NCBI GenBank assembly: GCA_900299035.1
Contig: OMIG01000259.1
Location: forward strand, 1 to 36,163
DNA: 36,163 nt
Source: Pseudomonadota bacterium
GTDB taxonomy: Bacteria; Bdellovibrionota_C; UBA2361; OMII01
Direction of reading: 5' to 3'
How positions within the stretch are numbered: position 1 is the stretch's first letter; each line of letters begins with the position of its first letter. Positions 19,340-26,276 of this stretch are shown here, piece by piece. Below the pieces are notes generated by a model, which saw only the letters and a program-made list of their open reading frames with translations, ran no database searches and was not told where the DNA came from. The position numbers and the translations under genes are program-made.

Positions 19340-20077
19340 ATGCGATTCCTCGCTGGGTTTGTCTCGTTGGTTGCCACGCTGAGTGCTTTCACGGGCTGCT
19401 CGTTTCTTGGAGGGGCAGACGCGGGGCGTGACGAGATGTCGTACAGGGTAGCCGCCGGAGACACGCTGCATGAAATAGGCGAGCAGTTTGGCGTTCCCGC
19501 CGATGAGCTTCAGAGACACAACGGCATCTCGGATCCTCGGCAGCTAAGGGTTGGACAGCTTCTCCGAATCCCGGCGATAGGCCCCCTTGACCCCTCATCG
19601 AGTGCTCGCATCTTCTCGCACGGCGCTCAGCCAGATTCGAAGACAGCAGTGCGCATGGTCAGCATCACTCCCGTGAAGGGCTTAATCGGTGATCTCGCCG
19701 TTCCCGTGAAGAGCGGCAAGCAATCCTCCCAGTTCGGGTGGCGCTGGAGCCGTTTTCATGAGGGGGCAGACCTAGCAGCCCGAAAAGGCACCCCTGTGCT
19801 TGCCGCCCACGACGGCACTGTTGTGCTGGCGACAGAGTCTTGGGGCCGGTACGGAAAGGTTGTGGTGATTCAGGGACAGGGGCTCATGACTGTCTACGGA
19901 CACAACAGCCGGAATCGGGTGGACCAGGGCGACCAGGTCTCGAAAGGCGAGCACATCGCAGACGTCGGCTCAACCGGTGATGCAACAGGCCCGCACCTTC
20001 ACTTCGAGACCCGAGTTCAGGACGAAAACGGCGCCTGGGCTGCCATCAACCCTCTCACCTTCTACCCTAAAAAGTAG
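19340..20077 (+). CDS. LysM and peptidase M23 lipoprotein (NlpD-like)
   Basis: 245 residues from ATG 19340 with GGAGG 3 nt upstream. Signal peptide ending in lipobox-like FTGC (C20), so a lipoprotein. LysM domain at about 34-79 (YRVAAGDTLHEIGEQFGV ... LRVGQLLRIP), which binds peptidoglycan. M23 domain from about 120: H140/D144 (HEGAD) and H219-x-H221 (HLHF), plus YGH at 186-188, so all zinc ligands are intact and it may be an active endopeptidase, unlike E. coli NlpD, which is degenerate and activates amidases. Position after pcm supports an NlpD-type envelope role. Confidence 0.92.
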   Translation: MRFLAGFVSLVATLSAFTGCSFLGGADAGRDEMSYRVAAGDTLHEIGEQFGVPADELQRHNGISDPRQLRVGQLLRIPAIGPLDPSSSARIFSHGAQPDSKTAVRMVSITPVKGLIGDLAVPVKSGKQSSQFGWRWSRFHEGADLAARKGTPVLAAHDGTVVLATESWGRYGKVVVIQGQGLMTVYGHNSRNRVDQGDQVSKGEHIADVGSTGDATGPHLHFETRVQDENGAWAAINPLTFYPKK

Positions 20078-20124
20078 CAATAACAGCATCTTGCACGAGT
20101 CTCGGATTCCGCCCAAAGCGACCA

Positions 20125-20143
20125 CGAAGTCTCTGAGACTTCG
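20125..20143 (+). other. Near-perfect palindrome downstream of the M23 lipoprotein gene
   Basis: CGAAGTCTC-T-GAGACTTCG. As RNA it folds into a 7-bp stem with a 5-nt loop, 48 nt after the upstream stop codon. No U-tract follows, so it is either an atypical terminator or a protein-binding site. Confidence 0.4.
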
Positions 20144-20198
20144 CGCTGGCGGGCAGCGCGTTGCGGCTGGAACGGCAGGATCGGTGGCGCCGGTTCGG

Positions 20199-20227
20199 TT
20201 GGCGTTGATGGGTGTTTTTGGTACCTT
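20199..20227 (+). promoter_or_regulatory. Candidate promoter of tRNA-Arg
   Basis: TTGGCG (20199-20204) and TACCTT (20222-20227) are 17 bp apart. Transcription would start near 20234, just before the mature tRNA 5' end at 20238. The -10 is a weak match. Confidence 0.35.
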
Positions 20228-20237
20228 GGTCCTGGAG

Positions 20238-20314
20238 GCGCTCGTAGCTCAGTTGGATAGAGCACAAGTTTCCTAAACTTGGGGTCGGGAGTTCAATCCT
20301 CTCCGAGCGCGCCA
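20238..20314 (+). tRNA. tRNA-Arg (anticodon CCT)
   Basis: A full cloverleaf can be drawn. Acceptor stem GCGCTCG/CGAGCGC is perfect (7 bp), D-arm GCTC/GAGC, anticodon stem CAAGT/ACTTG with loop TTCCTAA giving anticodon CCT (reads AGG), variable loop GGGTC, T-arm GGGAG/CTCTC with loop TTCAATC, discriminator G and an encoded CCA (20312-20314). The last 29 nt are duplicated 171 bp downstream (see the repeat). Confidence 0.95.
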
Positions 20315-20349
20315 CTAAACTCGACGGCAGCGATGGAGCCTCACCGCGC
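20286..20349 (+). repeat. 64-bp direct repeat, copy 1 (tRNA-Arg 3' end plus flank)
   Basis: Identical over 64 bp to 20457-20520 (offset 171). It starts in the T-arm of tRNA-Arg, includes the discriminator and CCA, and continues 35 bp past the gene. Confidence 0.9.
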
Positions 20350-20446
20350 TCGGGAGGGAGGACTCCCGAGAGAACGTCTTGCGATGCGAGCTAGCGAGCA
20401 TCGCGCCCGTCCTGCCCCTCGCGGGAGCGAGGGGATAGCAGACGGG
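20349..20446. repeat. Hairpin-rich segment between the direct repeats
   Basis: Three strong hairpins follow one another: CTCGGGAG/CTCCCGAG (20349-20356/20363-20370); GCGATGC/GCATCGC (20381-20387/20398-20404); and CCCCTCGC-GGGA-GCGAGGGG (20415-20434), the last extended outward by CCCGT/ACGGG (20406-20410/20442-20446). No plausible protein is encoded. The structure resembles palindromic interspersed elements rather than a gene. Confidence 0.75.
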
Positions 20447-20456
20447 GAAGGGGAGC

Positions 20457-20520
20457 CGGGAGTTCAATCCTCTCCGAGCGCGCCACTAAACTCGACGGCA
20501 GCGATGGAGCCTCACCGCGC
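20457..20520 (+). repeat. 64-bp direct repeat, copy 2
   Basis: Exact copy of 20286-20349. It carries only the T-arm/acceptor 3' half of tRNA-Arg, so it is not a functional tRNA. It is followed directly by a third partial match: the 11-mer GCGCGCCACTA at 20519-20529 equals 20307-20317 (tRNA 3' end plus CTA). Confidence 0.9.
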
Positions 20521-20551
20521 GCGCCACTATTCACCACGACAATTTCGCCCG

Positions 20552-20950
20552 CTAAGCCCGCAGGGCCTTATACGCGCGGGTGATTTCTAGCATTTTTTCG
20601 TGAGCCACGGCTTTTAGCTCATCCCCGAGGTGGTTGACCTTGTCGGGATGGTACTGTTGCGCAAGTTGGCGGTAGCGGGCATCGATCTCTTCTTCGGAAG
20701 CATTCGGCTCAACACCGAGCACCTCATGCGGGGACTTCTCTTGGTCTGGAGTGCCTGCCTCAGTACCGCCTTGTTGCTGCTTGCCCCTCTGTTTTCCGAG
20801 AGTGTAGGCCTGCCAAGCCACGAGGGCAAAAACCAGCAGGTCATCGATTCTGCCCACCGGACCGAACAGGTCTGGGATCAAGTCCACCGGCCAGACAAAA
20901 TAAACGAGGGCAAGAATAGCGGCTACAGCGGATGGAGCTGGCTTTATCAT
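20552..20950 (-). CDS. DUF1232 (YkvA-like) membrane domain fused to a C-terminal J domain
   Basis: 132 residues from ATG 20950; a TTG at 21043 would add 31 residues without clear homology. Residues about 6-55 match the DUF1232 pattern (ALVYFVWPVDLIPDLFGPVGRIDDLLV), a short membrane-associated domain. After a Gln/Gly linker comes a J domain (about 74-132, PHEVLGVEPNASEEEIDARYRQLAQQY) with HPD at 101-103. It probably recruits DnaK/Hsp70 to the inner membrane. Such fusions are known in Proteobacteria; the client is unknown. It points towards the repeat element after the tRNA. Confidence 0.82.
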   Translation of the reverse strand: MIKPAPSAVAAILALVYFVWPVDLIPDLFGPVGRIDDLLVFALVAWQAYTLGKQRGKQQQGGTEAGTPDQEKSPHEVLGVEPNASEEEIDARYRQLAQQYHPDKVNHLGDELKAVAHEKMLEITRAYKALRA

Positions 20951-21147
20951 GGGCCTGAGAGAGTAGCGTTTTAGTTTTTCAGCAGCAACTCCACCGCAGC
21001 CGGGCGCTCGCCAGAGCTCCCCCGTGCTTGTTGGTTTTCCCAACGGGCTCTAATTGTTGCCTAAACCTGCGGCCGTAAAAGTTTTAGCTGCTGCTCGTGG
21101 GCAAACTGCGCTAGTGTGTCCAACGGGGCTGCAGGAGGCCCGCAGCG

Positions 21148-21375
21148 ATGTCAGATCGGTCAAGCATCAAGAAGCAGATAGTAGAGGCCCTCAGCCACAT
21201 TGAGGCCGAAGACGGACTGTACTTTAACAACTTGGTGGTCGTTCACGAGGAAGAGGAGCGCCCAATCGTTCGAGGCGAGGAGCCGGATATCCGAGCCGCC
21301 CTAGAACAGCTACGCCAAGAGGGCCGCATTGAGGTTTCGGGTCAGGGAGAGGCGGCGATCTTCCGCCTTAAGTAA
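21148..21375 (+). CDS. Small hypothetical protein
   Basis: 75 residues, acidic, not recognised. A strong AGGAGG (21133-21138) precedes ATG 21148. The C-terminal part (IRAALEQLRQEGRIEVSGQGEAAIFRLK) looks like a winged-helix 'wing': a helix, then two short strands. It ends 11 bp from the convergent CBS-domain gene. Function unknown. Confidence 0.7.
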   Translation: MSDRSSIKKQIVEALSHIEAEDGLYFNNLVVVHEEEERPIVRGEEPDIRAALEQLRQEGRIEVSGQGEAAIFRLK

Positions 21376-21386
21376 TCGCCGATGCC

Positions 21387-21803
21387 CTACGCGTCAGGGT
21401 AGGCGATCTTGAGCACTTCGGCGAAGCTCCTAAAGATGTCCGAAGTAGTGAGAATACCAACCAGCTTCCCGTTACGGGTCACGAGCGCAGAGCCAACGCG
21501 CAGCTCGGAGAGGCTCAGTAGCACCTGGTCGATGGGCGTGTCGTACTCCACGACGTAAGCCTCGAGATTACAAACATCGCCCACTGACAGCGAATCTTCT
21601 GACTCCGTTGTCGCAGCTATTGCGAAGGCGAGCTTGAGGTCCCGTTCCGAGAGCATGCCGACGAGCTGGCCTTCTGAGACCACTGGCAGGTGGCGGATAC
21701 CTTCGGACGTCATTATCGCTTTCGCCTCGTGAATTGACCGCGCCGCCTCGATCGAGTGGGGAAGGGGCGTCATGTAGTTGATGATGTGAGGCATTGGCTT
21801 CAT
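21387..21803 (-). CDS. Two-CBS-domain protein
   Basis: 138 residues consisting only of a CBS pair. CBS1: IHEAKAIMTSEGIRHLPVVSEGQLVGMLSERDL (about 24-57); CBS2: YDTPIDQVLLSLSELRVGSALVTRNGKLVGILTTSDIFRSF (about 89-130). Such modules bind adenine nucleotides (AMP, ATP, SAM) and regulate partners. No catalytic domain is fused, so it probably acts as a separate energy sensor; the target is unknown. Confidence 0.9.
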   Translation of the reverse strand: MKPMPHIINYMTPLPHSIEAARSIHEAKAIMTSEGIRHLPVVSEGQLVGMLSERDLKLAFAIAATTESEDSLSVGDVCNLEAYVVEYDTPIDQVLLSLSELRVGSALVTRNGKLVGILTTSDIFRSFAEVLKIAYPDA

Positions 21804-21996
21804 GGGCGGTCCGGCGTTGTTACACTCTTAGGTAAACTTGAGGGCTCTTTCGTACCATGTTTAGCGCCAGCATAGCAGTAAGACTTTTGCGGGGCTGGGC
21901 AAGGAGAGGACACACTGCCTCCCCCTAAAGATAGAGTCGGCTGCTTCGTAGATAAACTTAAGTGGCTTATTTACAGCGTTTTTTGGGCGACTAAGC

Positions 21997-22926
21997 TCAG
22001 CTCGCTACGGGCTCGGGAAACAGGTTGGCGACCGACAGGTAGCGCTCTCCGGTGTCGTAACAGAAGGTCAGGACGGTCGCTCCCGAGGGGATTTCGGGCA
22101 GCTTCTTGGCGACCGCAGCGAGGGAGGCCCCGGATGAGACTCCCACAAGCAGCCCTTCTTCCCGGGCCGCTCGCCGGGCGTACTCGAACGCCTCCTCGTT
22201 GGTGACCTGGATTATGCCATCGAGAAGCTCAGTGTGCAGGTTTTTGGGGACGAAGCCTGCGCCTATGCCCTGGATCGGGTGAGGAGAGGGCTGGCCGCCG
22301 CTAATCACTGGCGACGCTGCGGGCTCCACGGCAAAGACCTTAAGCGCCGGGAAGCGCCGCTTGAGCACCTCTGCGCAGGCTGTGATGTGCCCACCTGTGC
22401 CGACGCCGGTGATGAGGAAGTCGACTCCCTCTGGGAAATCGGAGAGAACCTCAAGGGCAGTCGCCCGAGCGTGAGCTTGTATGTTCGAGGGATTCTCAAA
22501 CTGTTGAGGCATCCACGCGCCAGGGGTCTCGCGCAGAAGCTCTCCGGCCCGCTCAATTGCGCCTCGCATCCCTTTCTCGCGAGGGGTGAGCACCAGGTCA
22601 GCTCCATACGCGGCCATAACTTTGCGCCGCTCCAACGACATTGACTCTGGCATCACGAGCACTAAGCGGTAGCCCTTTACGGCTGCTGTCATCGCCAGGC
22701 CGATTCCGGTGTTGCCGCTGGTGGGCTCAATAATCGTCCCACCCGGCCGCAGCGCGCCACTGGCCTCGGCGTCCAGGATCATTTCGAGGGCGATCCTGTC
22801 TTTGATGCTTCCGCCTGGGTTTGCCCTCTCAAGCTTCATCCACACGGAATGTGTTGACGGGTAGAGGCGATTGATTCTCACATTGGGTGTCTGCCCGATC
22901 GTGTCGAGGATAGTTTCCGCGCGCAT
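21997..22926 (-). CDS. cysK: Cysteine synthase (O-acetylserine sulfhydrylase)
   Basis: 309 residues. PLP enzyme making L-cysteine from O-acetylserine and sulfide. Schiff-base lysine K42 in NPGGSIKDR, substrate loop [11 protein letters not shown] phosphate-binding [10 protein letters not shown], and C-terminal [14 protein letters not shown] is the family's acetylserine-binding-loop region. Type A (CysK) is favoured over CysM, but this cannot be settled by eye. The start lies 7 bp after the stop of the trmH-like gene, so they form an operon. Confidence 0.94.
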   Translation of the reverse strand: MRAETILDTIGQTPNVRINRLYPSTHSVWMKLERANPGGSIKDRIALEMILDAEASGALRPGGTIIEPTSGNTGIGLAMTAAVKGYRLVLVMPESMSLERRKVMAAYGADLVLTPREKGMRGAIERAGELLRETPGAWMPQQFENPSNIQAHARATALEVLSDFPEGVDFLITGVGTGGHITACAEVLKRRFPALKVFAVEPAASPVISGGQPSPHPIQGIGAGFVPKNLHTELLDGIIQVTNEEAFEYARRAAREEGLLVGVSSGASLAAVAKKLPEIPSGATVLTFCYDTGERYLSVANLFPEPVAS

Positions 22927-22933
22927 GGTTTTC

Positions 22934-23800
22934 TTAGGTTCCCTTTGCTAGGCGTTGACGGGTTATTTCATACAACAGAATCGACGCGGCGCAGCTAACA
23001 TTTATCGAAGACAGCTCACCTCCGATTGGGATCTTCACCACTGAGTCGCAGATCTCCCAGTAGCCGCGTGACATTCCGACGGTCTCATTGCCGAGGATGA
23101 GCAGCGTCGGGCCGGAGAGATCGACTTCCGTAACGAGCTGTTCTGCTTTGCCGCTGCTGCCAACGACGCGATAGGGAAAGCCTGCGCTTCGAGCCTTCGT
23201 TACCCAGTCGAGGACCTGGGTATGAGATTGGGCTGCGGTGACCGGGAGCCCGAAAATAGCGCCCATGCTTCCGCGCACTACGAAAGGGTCATACATGTCG
23301 ACGGCGTGGCCGGTGACGATAATGCCGTTGGCTCCGAAGGCATCGGCCGAGCGGATAGAGGAGCCGAGATTGCCTGGGCTGCTCGGCCGGTCGAAGACCA
23401 CCACGAGGCCGTCGCTTCGGGGCGCTATGTCGTCGGGTGTGAGTCGTCGGCTCTCGATAATAGCCAAAACCTCAGAGGGCTCGTCCTTTTCACTGAGCTG
23501 AGCGATTAAGTCGGTAGAGAGCTCCCAGTGCTGCTCTGCCGGGGTGTCCCGAAGCAGCTCTATCGCCCACTGAGATAGGGCGCGGGAGCCGTCATAGAGA
23601 AAAGCGAATACCTTCCATCCATGCTTCCGGGCGATGTTAATCTGGGCGACCCCTTCCACGAGGAACTGCCCGTGCTGGGTCCGCTTCTCCCGGTTGCGCT
23701 TAATGACCTCGGCCCGTTGGAAGTTGTTGTCTGGCTTTCGCACCGAGATGACTTTCGGTTTGGGCTTTGAGGAGCCCGATTTCGCATTAAGCCCTGGCAT
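22934..23800 (-). CDS. TrmH/SpoU-family RNA 2'-O-ribose methyltransferase
   Basis: 288 residues. An N-terminal substrate-binding region ([24 protein letters not shown], about 36-60) precedes a SPOUT domain with the three motifs: [18 protein letters not shown] (motif 1), [27 protein letters not shown] (motif 2) and [17 protein letters not shown] (motif 3). Motif 3 usually reads SLNVSVAAxI; here SINVSCAA. Closest known types are RlmB and TsnR. The RNA target is unknown. AGGGAGAGG precedes ATG 23800. Confidence 0.88.
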   Translation of the reverse strand: MPGLNAKSGSSKPKPKVISVRKPDNNFQRAEVIKRNREKRTQHGQFLVEGVAQINIARKHGWKVFAFLYDGSRALSQWAIELLRDTPAEQHWELSTDLIAQLSEKDEPSEVLAIIESRRLTPDDIAPRSDGLVVVFDRPSSPGNLGSSIRSADAFGANGIIVTGHAVDMYDPFVVRGSMGAIFGLPVTAAQSHTQVLDWVTKARSAGFPYRVVGSSGKAEQLVTEVDLSGPTLLILGNETVGMSRGYWEICDSVVKIPIGGELSSINVSCAASILLYEITRQRLAKGT

Positions 23801-23961
23801 GGGGTTGTGTACCTCTCCCTCTAGCGACCGTGATGGGGAGCCACTATGGCAGGGTTTTTAACTGGTCGAAAGCACTTGGTTCGGATAAGGGAGATTGTGT
23901 TTTGACGTATAAAACGCCCGCTGGTTTTTGAAAAGAAATTCCCCAATTGTTGCAATCAGTT

Positions 23962-23991
23962 TTGACAGACTTACATCATACTGTTTATAAC
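23962..23991 (+). promoter_or_regulatory. Strong sigma-70 promoter of the HU/IHF gene
   Basis: A consensus -35 TTGACA (23962-23967) and a -10 TTATAA (23985-23990, 17-bp spacer) or TATAAC (23986-23991, 18-bp spacer). This is the best promoter in the window. Start near 23997 gives a leader of about 118 nt. The 314-bp gap to the divergent trmH-like gene holds no other feature; a weak minus-strand TTTTCA/TTATAC pair lies around 23900-23930. Confidence 0.7.
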
Positions 23992-24114
23992 TGATTGACC
24001 TGGTGTTAAGTGGTTAGGCGGTTATTTAGGCTCAGGTTCCTCGCTACTTTGTGGCGAAAGGGAATCGGGGCCCAGTAGGCGATAGAAACTTTTAGGGCAT
24101 TAGCAGGGGTTCAA

Positions 24115-24417
24115 GTGAACAAGTCAGAACTTATTGAGAAGCTTGCTCAACGTTCTCAAATCAGCGTTGTTCAGTCAGAAGAGGTCGTTAACCTGATCTA
24201 CAGGAAGATGCGTGACACGTTGGTAAGCGGCGGTCGTATCGAGATCCGCGGCTTCGGCAGCTTCGTTGTTAAGGAGTACGGCGCTTACGAGGGTCGCAAC
24301 CCCAAGACCGGCGAGAAGATCCCTGTTCCGCCGAAGAAGCTCCCCTTCTTTAAGGTTGGTAAGGAGCTCAAAGAGCGCATCGATGCCGAAGTTAAGAGCG
24401 TTTCGCAGGCCGGATAG
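24115..24417 (+). CDS. HU/IHF-family DNA-binding protein
   Basis: 100 residues from GTG 24115 (AGGGG upstream). A DNA-bending dimer of the nucleoid. The N-terminus NKSELIEKLAQRSQIS resembles IHF-beta; the core GGRIEIRGFGSFVVKEYGAYEGRNPKTGEKIPVPPKK carries the DNA-inserting arm with RNPxTGE. K at PPKKLPFFKVGKELKERID fits IHF. I prefer IHF-beta-like over HU but cannot be certain; no alpha partner is in the window. Strong promoter and terminator indicate a monocistronic, highly expressed gene. Confidence 0.93.
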   Translation: MNKSELIEKLAQRSQISVVQSEEVVNLIYRKMRDTLVSGGRIEIRGFGSFVVKEYGAYEGRNPKTGEKIPVPPKKLPFFKVGKELKERIDAEVKSVSQAG

Positions 24418-24445
24418 GCCCGATTGCTAAGCTCGGTGTATTGAG

Positions 24446-24481
24446 AGCCCCTCTCGGCATTGTGCCAAGAGGGGCTTTTTT
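24446..24481 (+). terminator. Rho-independent terminator of the HU/IHF gene
   Basis: AGCCCCTCT (24446-24454) pairs with AGAGGGGCT (24468-24476); a C/A mismatch and then GGCA/TGCC extend it around a TTG loop, and six Ts follow (24476-24481). Confidence 0.92.
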
Positions 24482-24514
24482 GTGCCCCCATCCTCCGCTA
24501 CATTACCGGCGATC

Positions 24515-24805
24515 ATGACTCACAAAATCCCAGCACGAATTCAGGTCCAGGAGCTGCTGAACTCCCGTTACGGTAGCCTCTGTAAGCCCTCTCCAAGCCT
24601 CGATGATGGCCTACCTCGGCCGCTGTCCTGGGACGAGAGGGTAGAGGGCTCCGATGTTGTTCGGTCCGTGGACGGCCAAACGGTGAAGCTGTTTAGCTCA
24701 GCGATGCAGACGCCCCCCCAGCCTGGGTGGGTAATTCTTCTTACCGATGGCGATCCGCAGGCCGGTTACCGCTGGACGCTGTACGGCATGCCGCGCTCCC
24801 AGTAG
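24515..24805 (+). CDS. Small hypothetical protein
   Basis: 96 residues from ATG 24515, unrecognised. A slightly longer frame begins at 24482, but that overlaps the HU/IHF terminator, so ATG 24515 is preferred. No Shine-Dalgarno and no promoter are obvious. Predominantly soluble, with a C-terminal beta-rich stretch (GWVILLTDGDPQAGYRWTLYGMP). Codon use looks like its neighbours. Confidence 0.5.
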   Translation: MTHKIPARIQVQELLNSRYGSLCKPSPSLDDGLPRPLSWDERVEGSDVVRSVDGQTVKLFSSAMQTPPQPGWVILLTDGDPQAGYRWTLYGMPRSQ

Positions 24806-24884
24806 TTGGCCGTCCGGCAGGTCCCGAAAAACAGGGTCTTTGCCGTTTCGCGTAGTTACCTCCGCGTCGCTGAAGTCAACGAAA

Positions 24885-24936
24885 AATTCCCGATAACTGC
24901 CTCACTAGGCAAGAAGTTCCCATAAAGTGGCTCACT
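24885..24936. repeat. Imperfect 30-bp-period direct repeat
   Basis: Two 22-nt units, 24885-24906 and 24915-24936, match at 16 of 22 positions with an exact 30-bp offset; both contain TTCCC and end in CTCACT. They lie in the 281-bp gap between two small genes and could be paired protein-binding sites three helical turns apart. Confidence 0.45.
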
Positions 24937-25038
24937 CCATAAAAAACCTGAACATTTTTGCCTAGCGGCAAGCATCTCATTCTCTGGAACACGAGGTGAC
25001 CGGGACGTTTTCTGTTCGGGACGCAAATTCGTGTGAGG

Positions 25039-25044
25039 TATACT
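25039..25044 (+). promoter_or_regulatory. Candidate -10 element of the 64-residue protein gene
   Basis: TATACT at 25039-25044, about 43 bp before the ATG. No convincing -35 lies 16-18 bp upstream. Confidence 0.3.
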
Positions 25045-25086
25045 GAAGTCACCAGGTTTGAGGTCTTCGGTTTTTAGGAGTCAGCA

Positions 25087-25281
25087 ATGGACACCCGCAA
25101 CACGCCGCCCGTCAACGACCAGACCGTCTGCATCAATACGACTATTGGAGACCTGATCGAAGCGATCACTGACATCGCTCTTCAGGCCGGCAAGACGGAG
25201 GAAGAGGGTTACAAGCTCGCTTCGTTTACAATCGAGAAGCTGCTTCGTGACAAGCGTCGCAAGGAGATGATGGAAGCGTAG
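25087..25281 (+). CDS. Small hypothetical protein (64 aa)
   Basis: 64 residues, unrecognised. AGGAG (25076-25080) precedes ATG at 25087 and an intrinsic terminator follows closely, so a monocistronic, real gene is likely. Composition: polar N-terminus, then helices (TTIGDLIEAITDIALQAGK; EEEGYKLASFTIEKLLRDKRRKE) ending in a basic tail. It could be a helical DNA- or protein-binding factor, but no motif proves it. Confidence 0.75.
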   Translation: MDTRNTPPVNDQTVCINTTIGDLIEAITDIALQAGKTEEEGYKLASFTIEKLLRDKRRKEMMEA

Positions 25282-25315
25282 AGCTTACGCATTACGCTCA
25301 AAATCTTAGCGAAAC

Positions 25316-25366
25316 AGGGACGCCTCTCACCACCGCAAAAGTGGAGAGAGGCGTCCCTAGTTTTTT
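25316..25366 (+). terminator. Rho-independent terminator
   Basis: AGGGACGCCTCTC (25316-25328) pairs perfectly with GAGAGGCGTCCCT (25346-25358), with an inner CCAC/GTGG pairing (25330-25333/25341-25344), then AG and six Ts (25361-25366). It serves the 64-residue protein gene on the plus strand; the convergent esterase gene ends 9 bp downstream. Confidence 0.93.
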
Positions 25367-25374
25367 GTGCGGCA

Positions 25375-25986
25375 CTATAGGCCGAGTGATTCCTTGAGGA
25401 CTTGAGCGAAGCTCGGACCCGTTGCTGCTCCCCCCGATAGCCACGGCTCGAGGCTGTGATCGACGCCGTCGAGCAGGTGAACAGCCGCAAAGGGCTGGTT
25501 CTCCGCCCATGCGGAAATTCTGCATGGGGCGGAGCCTCCTGAATCATCGTCAAGCAGCCCATGCACGAGTGTTGTGGGGCGAGTTATCGAGGGTCTAGCG
25601 GAATGTGACTGCACCTCAACAGCGAAATCACGGGGCATGTGCCACTCTGAAGCTGTCTTCCGCGCATAATTCCGTTCGTAGTTGTCTATAGCCGGAGCTA
25701 GCAGCAAGACTCTCTCCACCAGGTTGGGACGATGCTCGGCAAGGAGCGCACACAGCCACGCTCCGAAGGAGTAGCCCACCAGGTGCATCCGGCGCTGGGG
25801 CGAGGCTTCGATCGTAGCCGCTGCCTCTGCCAGGGTGGTACCGATTGAAGTTTGGAGCACATCTCCGTCTCGATGGTACGCCGGAGCGATGATGCGGCAG
25901 CCGAAAGCCGCGGCCCGAAGCGCTTGCAGCTGGGGTGTGCTCTCGGGAGAAAATTGCCCGAAGCCGTGAAGGTAGAGGATTTCCAT
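25375..25986 (-). CDS. YqiA-like alpha/beta hydrolase (esterase)
   Basis: 203 residues from ATG 25986; GTG 26037 would add 17 residues. Begins EILYLHGFGQFSPES, the oxyanion-hole strand of YqiA/UPF0227-type esterases. Nucleophile elbow GYSFG (Ser in HLVGYSFGAWLCALLAE), acid Asp in TLVHGLLDDD and His in LLDGVDHSLEP complete the catalytic triad. No signal peptide; cytoplasmic. Substrate unknown. No strong ribosome binding site for either start. The 290 bp to asd hold nothing else I can support. Confidence 0.82.
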   Translation of the reverse strand: MEILYLHGFGQFSPESTPQLQALRAAAFGCRIIAPAYHRDGDVLQTSIGTTLAEAAATIEASPQRRMHLVGYSFGAWLCALLAEHRPNLVERVLLLAPAIDNYERNYARKTASEWHMPRDFAVEVQSHSARPSITRPTTLVHGLLDDDSGGSAPCRISAWAENQPFAAVHLLDGVDHSLEPWLSGGAATGPSFAQVLKESLGL

Positions 25987-26276
25987 GATGCTTTGGAGGC
26001 TGCGCGCTGCTGGTTCTGCGAGAGCGCCGCAAGTCACGCAGTGGCTGCGAACTCTCTCAACGAGGCAACTATAGATTCATCGAGCCTTCCTGGCGACCAT
26101 CCTTCCGGATGCGTGCTTGAAAACTCCAGTGAAAAGCCGGTGAACGAGCCGCTTATGGCAGATTGCGCACCCGGATTTGCCTCCTTCGGCGCTAGGCACT
26201 AGAGTAGCAGGCTGCGGCATATTCCGTACGCTCTGGGCCTCCCGCCCCTAGCGCTGCGCCGTTTCGGGGAGAGATC

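Noticed and set aside
20286-20520. CRISPR array
   Set aside because: Only two 64-bp repeats, derived from a tRNA, with a structured spacer and no cas genes.
20286-20520. attL/attR of an integrative element
   Set aside because: The repeats are just 171 bp apart and enclose no integrase or cargo; kept as a small non-autonomous element instead.
20279-20590. 103-residue open frame across the tRNA and repeats
   Set aside because: It reads through the tRNA and repeats the same 19 residues because of the 64-bp DNA repeat; no ribosome binding site.
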